A DNA stretch of 47,480 nt from a virus. The notes beneath the pieces are model-generated. The model worked only from the letters and a program-made list of their open reading frames with translations, searched no databases and had not been told where the DNA came from. The stretch's first letter is position 1. The number at the start of each line of letters is the position of its first letter. The position numbers were made by a program, and so were the translations under genes. The stretch is from IMG/VR virus record IMGVR_UViG_3300036795_000437, positions 1-47,480 of that record; one strand, written 5' to 3'. Positions 1 through 5,634 of the stretch are shown piece by piece.

Positions 1-1086
1 TCAGTCCACGGATTTTCCACGGATCCGTGCGCGGCGTTTCGGCGCCGATGCGACCGGCAGCCAGTCCGCACGGCGGGCCTCTTCGCTCGCGGCGGTGTGG
101 CGATAGCGGTCGGCCGAGCGCGGATCGCGCCAGCGATCGGTGCGCGCCAATCCGAAAGAATCGAGTCGGCCGTAGCGGTGCATCCAGGTGCCGTAGGTGT
201 GGCAGAACAGGTGAAAGCCGCCCTGGCGCGGCGGGAATTGCAAATTGCATGTGGCGAAGGTGCGGTCGAGCAGACTCCGCAGCGCGCCCGAGCGGTGGAA
301 GCGGAAGAGACGCTGCTGCGCCGGCCGCGCGAGGAACGGCGCGCCGGCGCCGATCATGCTGGCGCCATCCCTGCGCACCGGCCGCGGCGGCTGCGCGCGG
401 AACGCCTTGACCAGCACCGGCGGCAGATGCACGGCGCGCGCATGGCCGTTCTTCGTGCGCGGCAGATAGAGCACCGCCGTCTGCAAGTTCAAATCCGCCA
501 GCCTGACCGACAGCGCTTCCGAAATGCGCATGCCGGTATAGGTCAATGTCCGCAGCAGCAGGCCGAACTCGCGGTCGACCGCGTCGGCGGCGGCAAAGAC
601 CGCGAAGGCCTGTTCCGGCTCGAGCCAGGACGTCGAGCGGTTGCCGCGCCAGCCCTTCGGCCGGCGCACGCGCATAGTCGAGCCGGCGTGATGCAGCACG
701 GCCGAAACGGGCGTGTAGATCTCGCGGTTGCGGGTGGCGGGGCTTGCCTTCGGCATCAGGCGCGCGGCGACATCGTCGATGGCGGCCTGGTCGATCTCGG
801 GAAGCGGCGTGTCGCGGAAGTGCGCGATCAGCGGCGGCAGATAGCGCCTTTCGCCGCCGCCGCGAAGATAGGCTAAAGTGGCCGAGCCGAAGGTCGGCCC
901 CGTCTGCGTTTGCGGACCGGCAAACTGACCACGTTCGATGTCACGCTGCCATTGGCGCAAGACGCGGGCGGCGAGCCTTGCGTCGACAGCCTTAGTGCTT
1001 CGGTCCACATAGGTGCCGAGGTGGGTGCCGCGGCCGGAATAGTACGGCGTTTTACCGGGGCGCGGCGGGATGAGTTTGATCGGCAT
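1..1086 (-). CDS. int: Phage tyrosine recombinase (integrase)
   Basis: Site-specific recombinase expected to integrate and excise the phage genome. The 361-residue length is normal for the family. The N-terminal part (about residues 1-130) looks like an arm/core-binding region. The catalytic part shows Arg187 in TGMRISEAL, Lys212 in TKNGHAR, His292 and the nucleophile Tyr328 in SADRYRH. The usual second arginine of the HxxR box is a cysteine here (HLFC, residues 292-295), one transition away from Arg (TGC versus CGC). The first base of the window is the last base of its stop codon. Its start lies inside the upstream excisionase-like gene. The attachment site normally found beside int is not visible and probably lies outside the window. 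Confidence 0.93.
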   Translation of the reverse strand: MPIKLIPPRPGKTPYYSGRGTHLGTYVDRSTKAVDARLAARVLRQWQRDIERGQFAGPQTQTGPTFGSATLAYLRGGGERRYLPPLIAHFRDTPLPEIDQAAIDDVAARLMPKASPATRNREIYTPVSAVLHHAGSTMRVRRPKGWRGNRSTSWLEPEQAFAVFAAADAVDREFGLLLRTLTYTGMRISEALSVRLADLNLQTAVLYLPRTKNGHARAVHLPPVLVKAFRAQPPRPVRRDGASMIGAGAPFLARPAQQRLFRFHRSGALRSLLDRTFATCNLQFPPRQGGFHLFCHTYGTWMHRYGRLDSFGLARTDRWRDPRSADRYRHTAASEEARRADWLPVASAPKRRARIRGKSVD

Positions 1087-1295
1087 GGGACGGCGGGTTG
1101 GGTGAGGGCACGCATGTGCGCCTCCATCCTGACAAGGTCGACCGGGGAAAACAACCGCTCGCGGCCGCAGCGGAAGCCGTAGGGCGGTTCGGCCTGCGGC
1201 GGTGGATGGTCGTGCAGCCAGCGGCGCAGCCGGCGCGCCGTCTGCCGGAAATGGGCGGCGGCCTCGTCCAGGGTCAGCGGCGACCGCGCGCTCAT
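873..1295 (-). CDS. Putative excisionase/HTH protein overlapping int
   Basis: A 140-codon gene. Its first ~65 residues (MSARSPLTLDEAAAHFRQTA...) look like the winged-helix excisionase/MerR-like fold that reads DNA next to att sites: an LTLDEAA-x-HF helix, a WL turn and a GRERLFSPVDL wing. The last ~70 residues are Arg/Ser/Pro-rich and are read out of frame from the first 214 bp of int, so this tail is probably shaped by the integrase sequence. It starts at ATG 1295, overlapping the stop of the upstream gene by four bases (ATGA), which suggests translational coupling. The function is inferred from position and size. The true end of the functional domain is uncertain. Confidence 0.6.
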   Translation of the reverse strand: MSARSPLTLDEAAAHFRQTARRLRRWLHDHPPPQAEPPYGFRCGRERLFSPVDLVRMEAHMRALTQPAVPCRSNSSRRAPVKRRTIPAAAPTSAPMWTEALRLSTQGSPPASCANGSVTSNVVSLPVRKRRRGRPSARPL

Positions 1296-1474
1296 TCCGC
1301 CTCGACGATCTCGAGGCTGTCGACCCAGCGTTCGACGCCGGTCGCAGCCTCGCGCAGCCTCACCCGGCCGCCGTCGCGGTCGATTACGACGGCATAGATC
1401 AGGCGCCCATCGCCGGTTCGGAGGCGCACGGTGACGGGCGGCAGCTGCGGCAGAGGCGGCACCAGCGACGGCAT
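1292..1474 (-). CDS. Small conserved-type protein, unknown function
   Basis: A 60-residue protein in the integrase operon with alternating hydrophobic/charged segments (VTVRLRTGDGRLIYAVVIDR...) that suggest a small beta-barrel or SH3-like fold. I do not recognise a family. It overlaps the excisionase-like gene by ATGA and abuts the upstream gene at 1474, so the four small genes and int form one polycistronic unit. The overlaps support it as a real gene. Its role is unknown, but the setting suggests a part in lysogeny or recombination control. Confidence 0.55.
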   Translation of the reverse strand: MPSLVPPLPQLPPVTVRLRTGDGRLIYAVVIDRDGGRVRLREAATGVERWVDSLEIVEAE

Positions 1475-1707
1475 TAGCCGGCCCTCCGGTAGAGCCGGGC
1501 CGGGGCAGTGTTGCCGCGCGCTGGGCCGAACTCGGAGGCGACAAGTCCGGCCGCCTCAAGCCGGCCGAGGGTGTCGCGCAGCGTCTTCGGCGCCCACAAC
1601 CCGATCTGCCGATGCAGCTCGCGATAGCCGATGCCCGGCGCCTGCGCCGGCAGCAGGGCAAGCGCCGCCGTCCGCAGATCCGCAAAGGAAGGATGGAAGC
1701 CGCTCAT
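1474..1707 (-). CDS. Small winged-helix-like protein
   Basis: A 77-residue protein containing YRELHRQIGLWAPKTLRD followed by LGRLEAAGLVASE. This order resembles a winged-helix DNA-binding motif (helix-turn-helix plus the phrase 'leucine, glutamate, alanine, glycine, leucine' that often precedes the wing). It would then be a small regulator in the integrase operon. It overlaps its neighbours by one and four bases. The fold assignment rests on pattern recognition only. Confidence 0.55.
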   Translation of the reverse strand: MSGFHPSFADLRTAALALLPAQAPGIGYRELHRQIGLWAPKTLRDTLGRLEAAGLVASEFGPARGNTAPARLYRRAG

Positions 1708-1949
1708 GGCCGGTTCCGGTCGCTCTTGGCGCGGGCCGCGCGCGCGGCAGAAACGCCGTGCTTGCCGATCTGCGCCGGCAGCCAGCCGAGCAGCTCCAGA
1801 TCAGCATCGACGACGCAGCCGGCATTGGCCGCCAGCACGCGGAGATCGTCGGTCATCTGGTCGAGCGCGCGGTTGCCGGTGAGAGCGGCGCGGTTGAGGA
1901 AGGGGCTGTAGGCGACTTTGAGGGCGGATCGGACGGTGAGCGTGATCAT
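1704..1949 (-). CDS. First gene of the integrase operon, unknown function
   Basis: An 81-residue protein starting MITLTVRSALK at ATG 1949. I chose this start over one 33 bases upstream because a GAGG lies about 12 bases before it and because the operator-like palindrome at 1977-1989 would otherwise fall at the start codon. It is predicted to be mostly helical with no recognised motif. It heads the minus-strand operon leading to int, and its promoter must lie in the 117-bp gap shared with the divergent gene at 2067. Confidence 0.5.
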   Translation of the reverse strand: MITLTVRSALKVAYSPFLNRAALTGNRALDQMTDDLRVLAANAGCVVDADLELLGWLPAQIGKHGVSAARAARAKSDRNRP

Positions 1950-1976
1950 GCAGGAGCCTCGCGTGATGTCGCGAGT

Positions 1977-1989
1977 ATGCACAACGCAT
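1977..1989. promoter_or_regulatory. Operator-like 13-bp palindrome upstream of int operon
   Basis: ATGCACAACGCAT matches the consensus ATGCR-N3-YGCAT of the four sites between the divergent repressor and Cro-like genes. It lies 28 bp upstream of the first codon of the integrase operon, where a bound repressor could cover a promoter. This suggests that the CI-like or Cro-like protein also controls integration/excision genes. Confidence 0.55.
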
Positions 1990-2066
1990 AGACACGGTCA
2001 ATGCGGAACGAATACGAGGCCGACCTAGCTTGGTCCGACTCCTGGGTCCGGTGGCGGGGAAGACAT

Positions 2067-2501
2067 ATGAAAAGGTTCGTCACGCAGATCGTTGTGGGCG
2101 TCGGGCTCGTCTGGTTTTGGAATGCCGGCGCGCTTGCGCGGGTGAAGACGCCGCCTTGCCCGTACTCCTCCTCCGCGCGCGACTGGTGCGAGAAGCTCCA
2201 AACTTGGATGGATCGAGCAGCTGAGGCGGTCTATGCCTCAGAACTCGCCGCGCGTCATTGCCCGAATTTGCAGCTGAATGTTCAATTAATTGTGCAAACA
2301 ATCGCTGAGTACGGAGGATTCATCAGCGATGAATATTATGGTGACGTCCGCGAAAAAATTGAAGATGGCTTCTTCCGGAATGATCCTTTGCCAGCGTGTC
2401 AAAAGGCATATCGCCTTTATGGTCCTGCTGGCGGGATGCCGATTTTAGTTCGCGGAGTTTTGGCGACAGGCTTCATCCGAAAACTGCCGACCTACCCCTA
2501 A
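2067..2501 (+). CDS. Exported small protein, possible lysogenic-conversion gene
   Basis: A 144-residue protein starting MKRFVTQIVVGVG at 2067. This start gives a clean signal peptide (Lys/Arg, hydrophobic core, AGALA cleavage region near residues 20-24) and has GGGGAAGA before it. The mature part has several cysteines (near PCPYSSS, DWCEK, RHCPN and PACQK) that could form disulphides. I do not recognise a family. It lies alone between the integrase operon and the repressor, on the opposite strand to both, and its DNA is more AT-rich than the neighbourhood. This is typical of a moron gene expressed in the lysogen. Its stop codon overlaps that of the convergent repressor gene by four bases. Confidence 0.55.
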   Translation: MKRFVTQIVVGVGLVWFWNAGALARVKTPPCPYSSSARDWCEKLQTWMDRAAEAVYASELAARHCPNLQLNVQLIVQTIAEYGGFISDEYYGDVREKIEDGFFRNDPLPACQKAYRLYGPAGGMPILVRGVLATGFIRKLPTYP

Positions 2502-3211
2502 TGCGAGGCCGTACCGCGGGCGTCTTTCGCCAGGCGGCGTGCGGCGACTCCCGGGACGAACGCTGTCACTAGCGCCGCCGCCTTCACCCGCATATCGCGC
2601 ATCGTTTCGACCGCAGGGTTAGCGCTTTCAAGGTTGTACAGTCCTCGCTTAGAGCCGGGATAAGGTACTTTGACGACTGCGTGACCGCTCTCCAGCCAGA
2701 GAACGCACGGTTGGCCTATCATGTCTGGGGTCAACCCTCCGCTGCGCTTGTCGTAATAGACGAGCCACCCGTCACTCGCGATCGGTCGCATAGAGTTACC
2801 CTGTACTTCGACTGCTACCATCGATTCCGTCCAGCCAGGCGGACGCTCTGCCTCTCCTAGCGGTTCCTGCGCGGCCGAAAATTCAATCGATCCCTCAGGC
2901 CCCGCTCCAACGCGTCCGACAATTGGGACGTAGGCCTCCGACCGTCTCAGCTTGGAAATCCGTGACTGTTCGGCCGAGGTTGGAGCGCCCTCGCCGCGCA
3001 TAAGCCAATCGAACGAGACTCGGAAAAAGGTGGCGTAGCGCTCGCCCGCATTGACGGTGATCCCGCGCGACCCATTCTCGTGGCCGAAATAGGTCGGTTT
3101 ACTGATCGCCATCGCTTCGGCTGCCGCGGCAGCAGATTCGTGTCCTGCTCTTCGCCTCGCCCAGACAAGGCGTTCGTGGGGAGCGGCCAGCTGGCGCCAT
3201 TCCTTGTGCAT
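2498..3211 (-). CDS. CI-type phage repressor, S24 (LexA-like) peptidase
   Basis: A 237-residue repressor with an N-terminal HTH (about residues 12-72: RLVWARRRAGHESAAAAAE, then ISKPTYFGHENG) and a C-terminal S24 peptidase domain. The catalytic serine is Ser140 in GNSMRP and the lysine is Lys181 in HAVVKVPY. An Ala-Gly pair at 103-104 (VGAGPEG) is a likely self-cleavage site, so induction by RecA/SOS is expected. The start could instead be ATG 3223, four codons upstream, which overlaps operator O1. It is transcribed divergently from the Cro-like gene at 3284 with four palindromes between them. Lambda-like control of lysogeny is a strong inference. Confidence 0.9.
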   Translation of the reverse strand: MHKEWRQLAAPHERLVWARRRAGHESAAAAAEAMAISKPTYFGHENGSRGITVNAGERYATFFRVSFDWLMRGEGAPTSAEQSRISKLRRSEAYVPIVGRVGAGPEGSIEFSAAQEPLGEAERPPGWTESMVAVEVQGNSMRPIASDGWLVYYDKRSGGLTPDMIGQPCVLWLESGHAVVKVPYPGSKRGLYNLESANPAVETMRDMRVKAAALVTAFVPGVAARRLAKDARGTASH

Positions 3212-3221
3212 AGCGCCGACC

Positions 3222-3285
3222 ATGCACACTGCATTTATGCATCGGGCATTGCCAGTACTATGCGACTCGCATATGCACGGTGCAT
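3222..3285. promoter_or_regulatory. Four-site operator array between repressor and Cro-like gene
   Basis: Four 13-bp palindromes: ATGCACACTGCAT (3222-3234), ATGCATCGGGCAT (3237-3249, one half-site base off), ATGCGACTCGCAT (3260-3272) and ATGCACGGTGCAT (3273-3285). Consensus is ATGCR-N3-YGCAT. Centres are at 3228, 3243, 3266 and 3279. The last site overlaps the ATG of the Cro-like gene and the first overlaps an alternative start of the repressor. The arrangement matches a lambda OR-like switch. Confidence 0.8.
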
Positions 3286-3481
3286 GGCAACCGCTCAAAT
3301 GATTCGGGAGGCGCGCGATCGGCTCAATGAGACGCAATCCGAGTTTGCGCGCCGGTTCGGTGTTGACCAGAGCACTATTCATCGGTGGGAGACATCCGGA
3401 CCGCCTCCGAAGGGAGCGACCGCTCTGCTGATTGACCGGGTTTTTGCGGAATTACCGGGGCCGGTTGGAGCCGCGCGATGA
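3284..3481 (+). CDS. Cro-like HTH regulator
   Basis: A 65-residue protein starting MATAQMIREARDRLNETQ. It has a compact helix-turn-helix: RLNETQSEFARRFGVDQST followed by the recognition helix and IHRWETSGPPP. The size and the position directly across the operator array from the repressor point to a Cro-type switch protein for the lytic programme. The start at 3284 gives only the HTH domain, and its ATG is part of the fourth operator, so a leaderless transcript is possible. The next gene begins about 65 bp downstream on the same strand. Confidence 0.8.
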   Translation: MATAQMIREARDRLNETQSEFARRFGVDQSTIHRWETSGPPPKGATALLIDRVFAELPGPVGAAR

Positions 3482-3545
3482 CCCGATCTTCGCAGCCCCG
3501 GCATTCGAAAACTCCAGTCCCAGTCCATGCGTGTGGAGATTGCTC

Positions 3546-3782
3546 ATGTCCGAATCAGGCCGAAGGCGCGTTCGCCGGTCAAAATCATTTAAGGAACAAA
3601 TGTTCCTTAAAAGTCAGATCAGCCCCTACGGCCGCGCCGCGCTGGCGCTGTGGCCAGACAACGCGCCGAAGATCATCGCTTCGCGCGCCGGCATTTCGAT
3701 CCGCAACGCCAACCAGATCATTCGCGGCGAGCGCCGCGTCACCGCACGCGCTCTGCTTGCGCTTACGGACGCCCTCATCTGA
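3546..3782 (+). CDS. Small HTH protein, early regulator
   Basis: A 78-residue protein (from MSESGRRRVRR) with a helix-turn-helix-like stretch: APKIIASRAGISIRNANQI followed by IRGERRVTARALLALTDAL. It resembles phage regulators of the CII/YdaS type, but I cannot assign a family. The basic first 20 residues may be a tail or an artefact: ATG 3600, in the same frame, sits in the middle of a 24-bp palindrome and could be the true start. It follows the Cro-like gene and precedes a hairpin. Confidence 0.6.
   Translation: MSESGRRRVRRSKSFKEQMFLKSQISPYGRAALALWPDNAPKIIASRAGISIRNANQIIRGERRVTARALLALTDALI
3588..3611. promoter_or_regulatory. 24-bp perfect palindrome, operator-like
   Basis: Arms of 11 bp, TTTAAGGAACA and TGTTCCTTAAA, are separated by two bases (AA). 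The core GAAC-N4-GTTC resembles SOS-box-like palindromes, although alphaproteobacterial LexA usually reads spaced direct repeats. It is AT-rich in a GC-rich setting and includes the in-frame ATG at 3600, so a bound protein could autoregulate the HTH gene. Confidence 0.5.
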
Positions 3783-3808
3783 CATCGAGTTGGTGAGCCG
3801 CCATCGGC

Positions 3809-3833
3809 CTGACGGGAGTGTGAGACCCGTCAG
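3809..3833. terminator. Hairpin between convergent genes, possible terminator
   Basis: CTGACGGG (3809-3816) pairs perfectly with CCCGTCAG (3826-3833) across a nine-base loop. It lies just after the plus-strand HTH gene (stop 3782) and covers the stop codon of the minus-strand gene (3830-3832). There is no T-run, so any termination would be weak or factor-assisted. Confidence 0.35.
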
Positions 3834-3991
3834 CGTCGACCGAAGAGTTCAAGCTGGCGCTCGTCCGATTTGTTCGCCGGCTTCGGGTCTGTGCCGCGCT
3901 TGTGGTCTCCCACATGCAGGCGTTCGCCCCGTTGCCATTGAGCATACCGCCGAACGTGAACGCGCTTCGGACTTCTGCCACGCTTCCGCAT
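3830..3991 (-). CDS. Small basic phage protein
   Basis: A 53-codon gene beginning MRKRGRSPKRVHVRRYAQW and ending LELFGRR. It is very basic, so nucleic-acid binding is possible. A near-perfect Shine-Dalgarno sequence (AAAGGAGGTGAT) ends about six bases before the ATG at 3991, far stronger than those of its neighbours, and this is the main reason to believe it is a gene. It is antisense to the surrounding early genes and diverges from the MazG-like gene at 4167. I recall similar 'KR-x-VHV-x-R-Y' small proteins in rhizobial phages but cannot verify this. Confidence 0.6.
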   Translation of the reverse strand: MRKRGRSPKRVHVRRYAQWQRGERLHVGDHKRGTDPKPANKSDERQLELFGRR

Positions 3992-4166
3992 GGCACCATC
4001 ACCTCCTTTCGGGTCGCAGCGAGGCTTTGTCCTCGCCTCTCGCCGACGCTTGTGACGCCGGCGCGTCGCACGATCGCGGACCCGAAACGGAGCCGATGGC
4101 GGCTCGCCTTCAAGTCCAGCACGGTTTCATCCGTAGACGCCAGCCGGTCGGCCAAGAGGTGCACCA
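3992..4166. promoter_or_regulatory. Divergent intergenic region
   Basis: A 175-bp gap between the minus-strand small gene and the plus-strand early operon. It contains the right copy of the 14-bp inverted repeat and AGAGGTGC before the ATG at 4167. Divergent promoters must lie here, but no convincing -35/-10 pair can be read. Confidence 0.35.
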
Positions 4167-4688
4167 ATGAACGCGCAGCCCTTGTCCGCGCCCATCAGCG
4201 CCGCCGAGCGGGCGGATTATTGCTTCCTCACCCGCGTGATCGACGAAGCGCGCCGCGCGCGTCGCAAATTCCCGGCGCCGAACACGACCTTTGCCGCGAC
4301 CGTCGAGGAGATGGGCGAGGTCGGCACGGCGCTGATGGATTTGCAGAAGGGCCGCGACACCCGCGAGCACTTCGTCGAGGAATGCGTGCAGCTCGCTGCG
4401 ATGGCGCTGCGCATGGCGGTCGAAGGCGACCCGACGTTTCCGGCCTCGCTGCCGAGGGAAAACGAGCCGCTCGACGATTTCCTCGCCGAATGCACGCTGC
4501 GCGATGGTGAGGCCTCGGTCAACTCGCGCTTCCTGCGCGACCGCTACATCGACTGGTGCCGGGCGCGCGGTGTGGTGCCGCACAGCGTCTTCGCCTTCGC
4601 GCACCTGATGCACGAGCGCGGCTACCGCGCGCGGTACACCGGCGTTTCGATCTGGATCGGGATCAGCCTAGTCGAGGGGGCGCGGTGA
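4167..4688 (+). CDS. MazG-like nucleotide pyrophosphohydrolase domain protein
   Basis: A 173-residue protein. Residues ~20-90 look like an all-alpha MazG-type NTP pyrophosphohydrolase: FAATVEEMGEVGTALMDL followed by HFVEECVQLAAMALRMAVEG, with the paired acidic EE-x-x-E and E-E clusters that bind magnesium in that family. Residues ~100-173 form a second region (SVNSRFLRDRYIDWCRARG...YTGVSIWIGISL) reminiscent of winged-helix tails of phage primases. Phage MazG-like enzymes are thought to cleanse dNTP pools or alter host alarmones. It opens the long plus-strand early operon and its TGA overlaps the next ATG (TGATG). Confidence 0.6.
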   Translation: MNAQPLSAPISAAERADYCFLTRVIDEARRARRKFPAPNTTFAATVEEMGEVGTALMDLQKGRDTREHFVEECVQLAAMALRMAVEGDPTFPASLPRENEPLDDFLAECTLRDGEASVNSRFLRDRYIDWCRARGVVPHSVFAFAHLMHERGYRARYTGVSIWIGISLVEGAR

Positions 4689-5284
4689 TGAGCGGTCAAT
4701 CCCGCCTCGGCTCGCTCAAGGAAAGCCTGCTGAACACCGGCATCGGCTTCGGCATTTCGCTTATCGCGCAGATGATCGTCCTGCCGGTGATCGGCGTCAC
4801 CATCAGCCACACGCAGAACGTCGTCTTCGCCTGCATCATGACGGTCGTGTCGGTTGCGCGGACCTATTGCGTGCGGCGGCTGTTCGAGAAGCTGGGCATC
4901 CGCGTGAAGATGTCTCCCTTCGTGCAGGCGGTGCTCGCCGAGCGCACGCGCCAGCAGTCGGTCGAGGGCTTCGACGTCGCGCACGACGACGCGTATCAGC
5001 CAGGCGAGCTCGCGGAGGCTGGCGCGGCCTATCTGCTCGACGCCGGCGCGGCACGCCTGCCGCCGCCGTGCTGGCCGTGGTCGCTCGACTGGTGGAAGCC
5101 GGAGGGCGTGCGCCGCGACCTCGTGAAGGGCTGCGCGCTCGGCCTCGCCGAAGGCGAGAAGTTCGACCGCAACAGGCGCAAGCGCGCCCGCGCCACCGCT
5201 TCTTCCGTTCAAGCCGCGTATCCCGATCCCTCGCAAGCCGCGATCACGGGAAAACCCGGCGCGGCAGAAGGACTGCCGATATGA
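4688..5284 (+). CDS. Membrane-anchored phage protein (DUF7220-like plus C-terminal domain)
   Basis: A 198-residue protein. The first ~75 residues resemble the small phage membrane protein family DUF7220: RLGSLKESLLNTGIGFGIS, a first hydrophobic segment, SHTQNVVFACIMTVVSVAR, then a YCVRRLFEKL end. Residues ~80-160 resemble a separate common phage domain with ERTRQQSVEGF, HDDAYQPGELAEAGAAY, PWSLDWWKP and RDLVKGCALGLAE. The two domains are usually separate small proteins, so this looks like a fusion. Its function is unknown and a location at the inner membrane is inferred. It overlaps both neighbours (TGATG upstream, ATGA downstream). Confidence 0.6.
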   Translation: MSGQSRLGSLKESLLNTGIGFGISLIAQMIVLPVIGVTISHTQNVVFACIMTVVSVARTYCVRRLFEKLGIRVKMSPFVQAVLAERTRQQSVEGFDVAHDDAYQPGELAEAGAAYLLDAGAARLPPPCWPWSLDWWKPEGVRRDLVKGCALGLAEGEKFDRNRRKRARATASSVQAAYPDPSQAAITGKPGAAEGLPI

Positions 5285-5634
5285 GACCGGAAATGCCTTC
5301 GCTGTTGTCCGACGTGGTCGGCGCCGCCGAGCGAACGATCGACCGCGTCACCGGCGACGTCCGCCGGATCGATGGGCTGGAGCAGCTGTTCGAGCGCGTG
5401 ACCGCAGCCTGCGACTGGGCGACCGACGAACCGCGTCGGTTGTGCGCCGAGCACACCAAGCTGCTGGTGCAGCAGCTGCGGGCGATCGAGCGCAAGGGGC
5501 CGCTGTCCGATCCGCATGAGACGTCGTGGCGCGCCACCATCGTTGCGGCGCTGTTGCCATACGTGCGCGCCGATCTCAGCGCCGCGCTTGACGTGACGGC
5601 GAATGCCGGGCGTGGGGAAAGGGCGGCATCATGA
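5281..5634 (+). CDS. Hypothetical early protein
   Basis: A 117-residue, mostly helical protein (MRPEMPSLLSDVVGAAERT...) with many charged residues and one Cys-rich spot (ACDWATDEPRRLCAEHT). No family is recognised. It is coupled by ATGA overlaps to the membrane protein upstream and to the ParB/methyltransferase fusion downstream, which supports it as a real gene in the early operon. Confidence 0.5.
   Translation: MRPEMPSLLSDVVGAAERTIDRVTGDVRRIDGLEQLFERVTAACDWATDEPRRLCAEHTKLLVQQLRAIERKGPLSDPHETSWRATIVAALLPYVRADLSAALDVTANAGRGERAAS

Larger units (their letters stand above)
3795..4105. repeat. 14-bp inverted repeat flanking the small antisense gene
   Basis: GAGCCGCCATCGGC at 3795-3808 is repeated in inverted orientation at 4092-4105. 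The pair brackets the 53-codon minus-strand gene and its upstream region. It may mark a mobile cassette or a recombination duplication, but could also be chance in GC-rich DNA. Confidence 0.35.

Noticed and set aside
3902-4510. Plus-strand open frame running through the gap and into the MazG-like gene.
   Set aside because: Its second half is a frame shadow of the MazG-like gene and its first half is opposite the small gene with a strong ribosome site.
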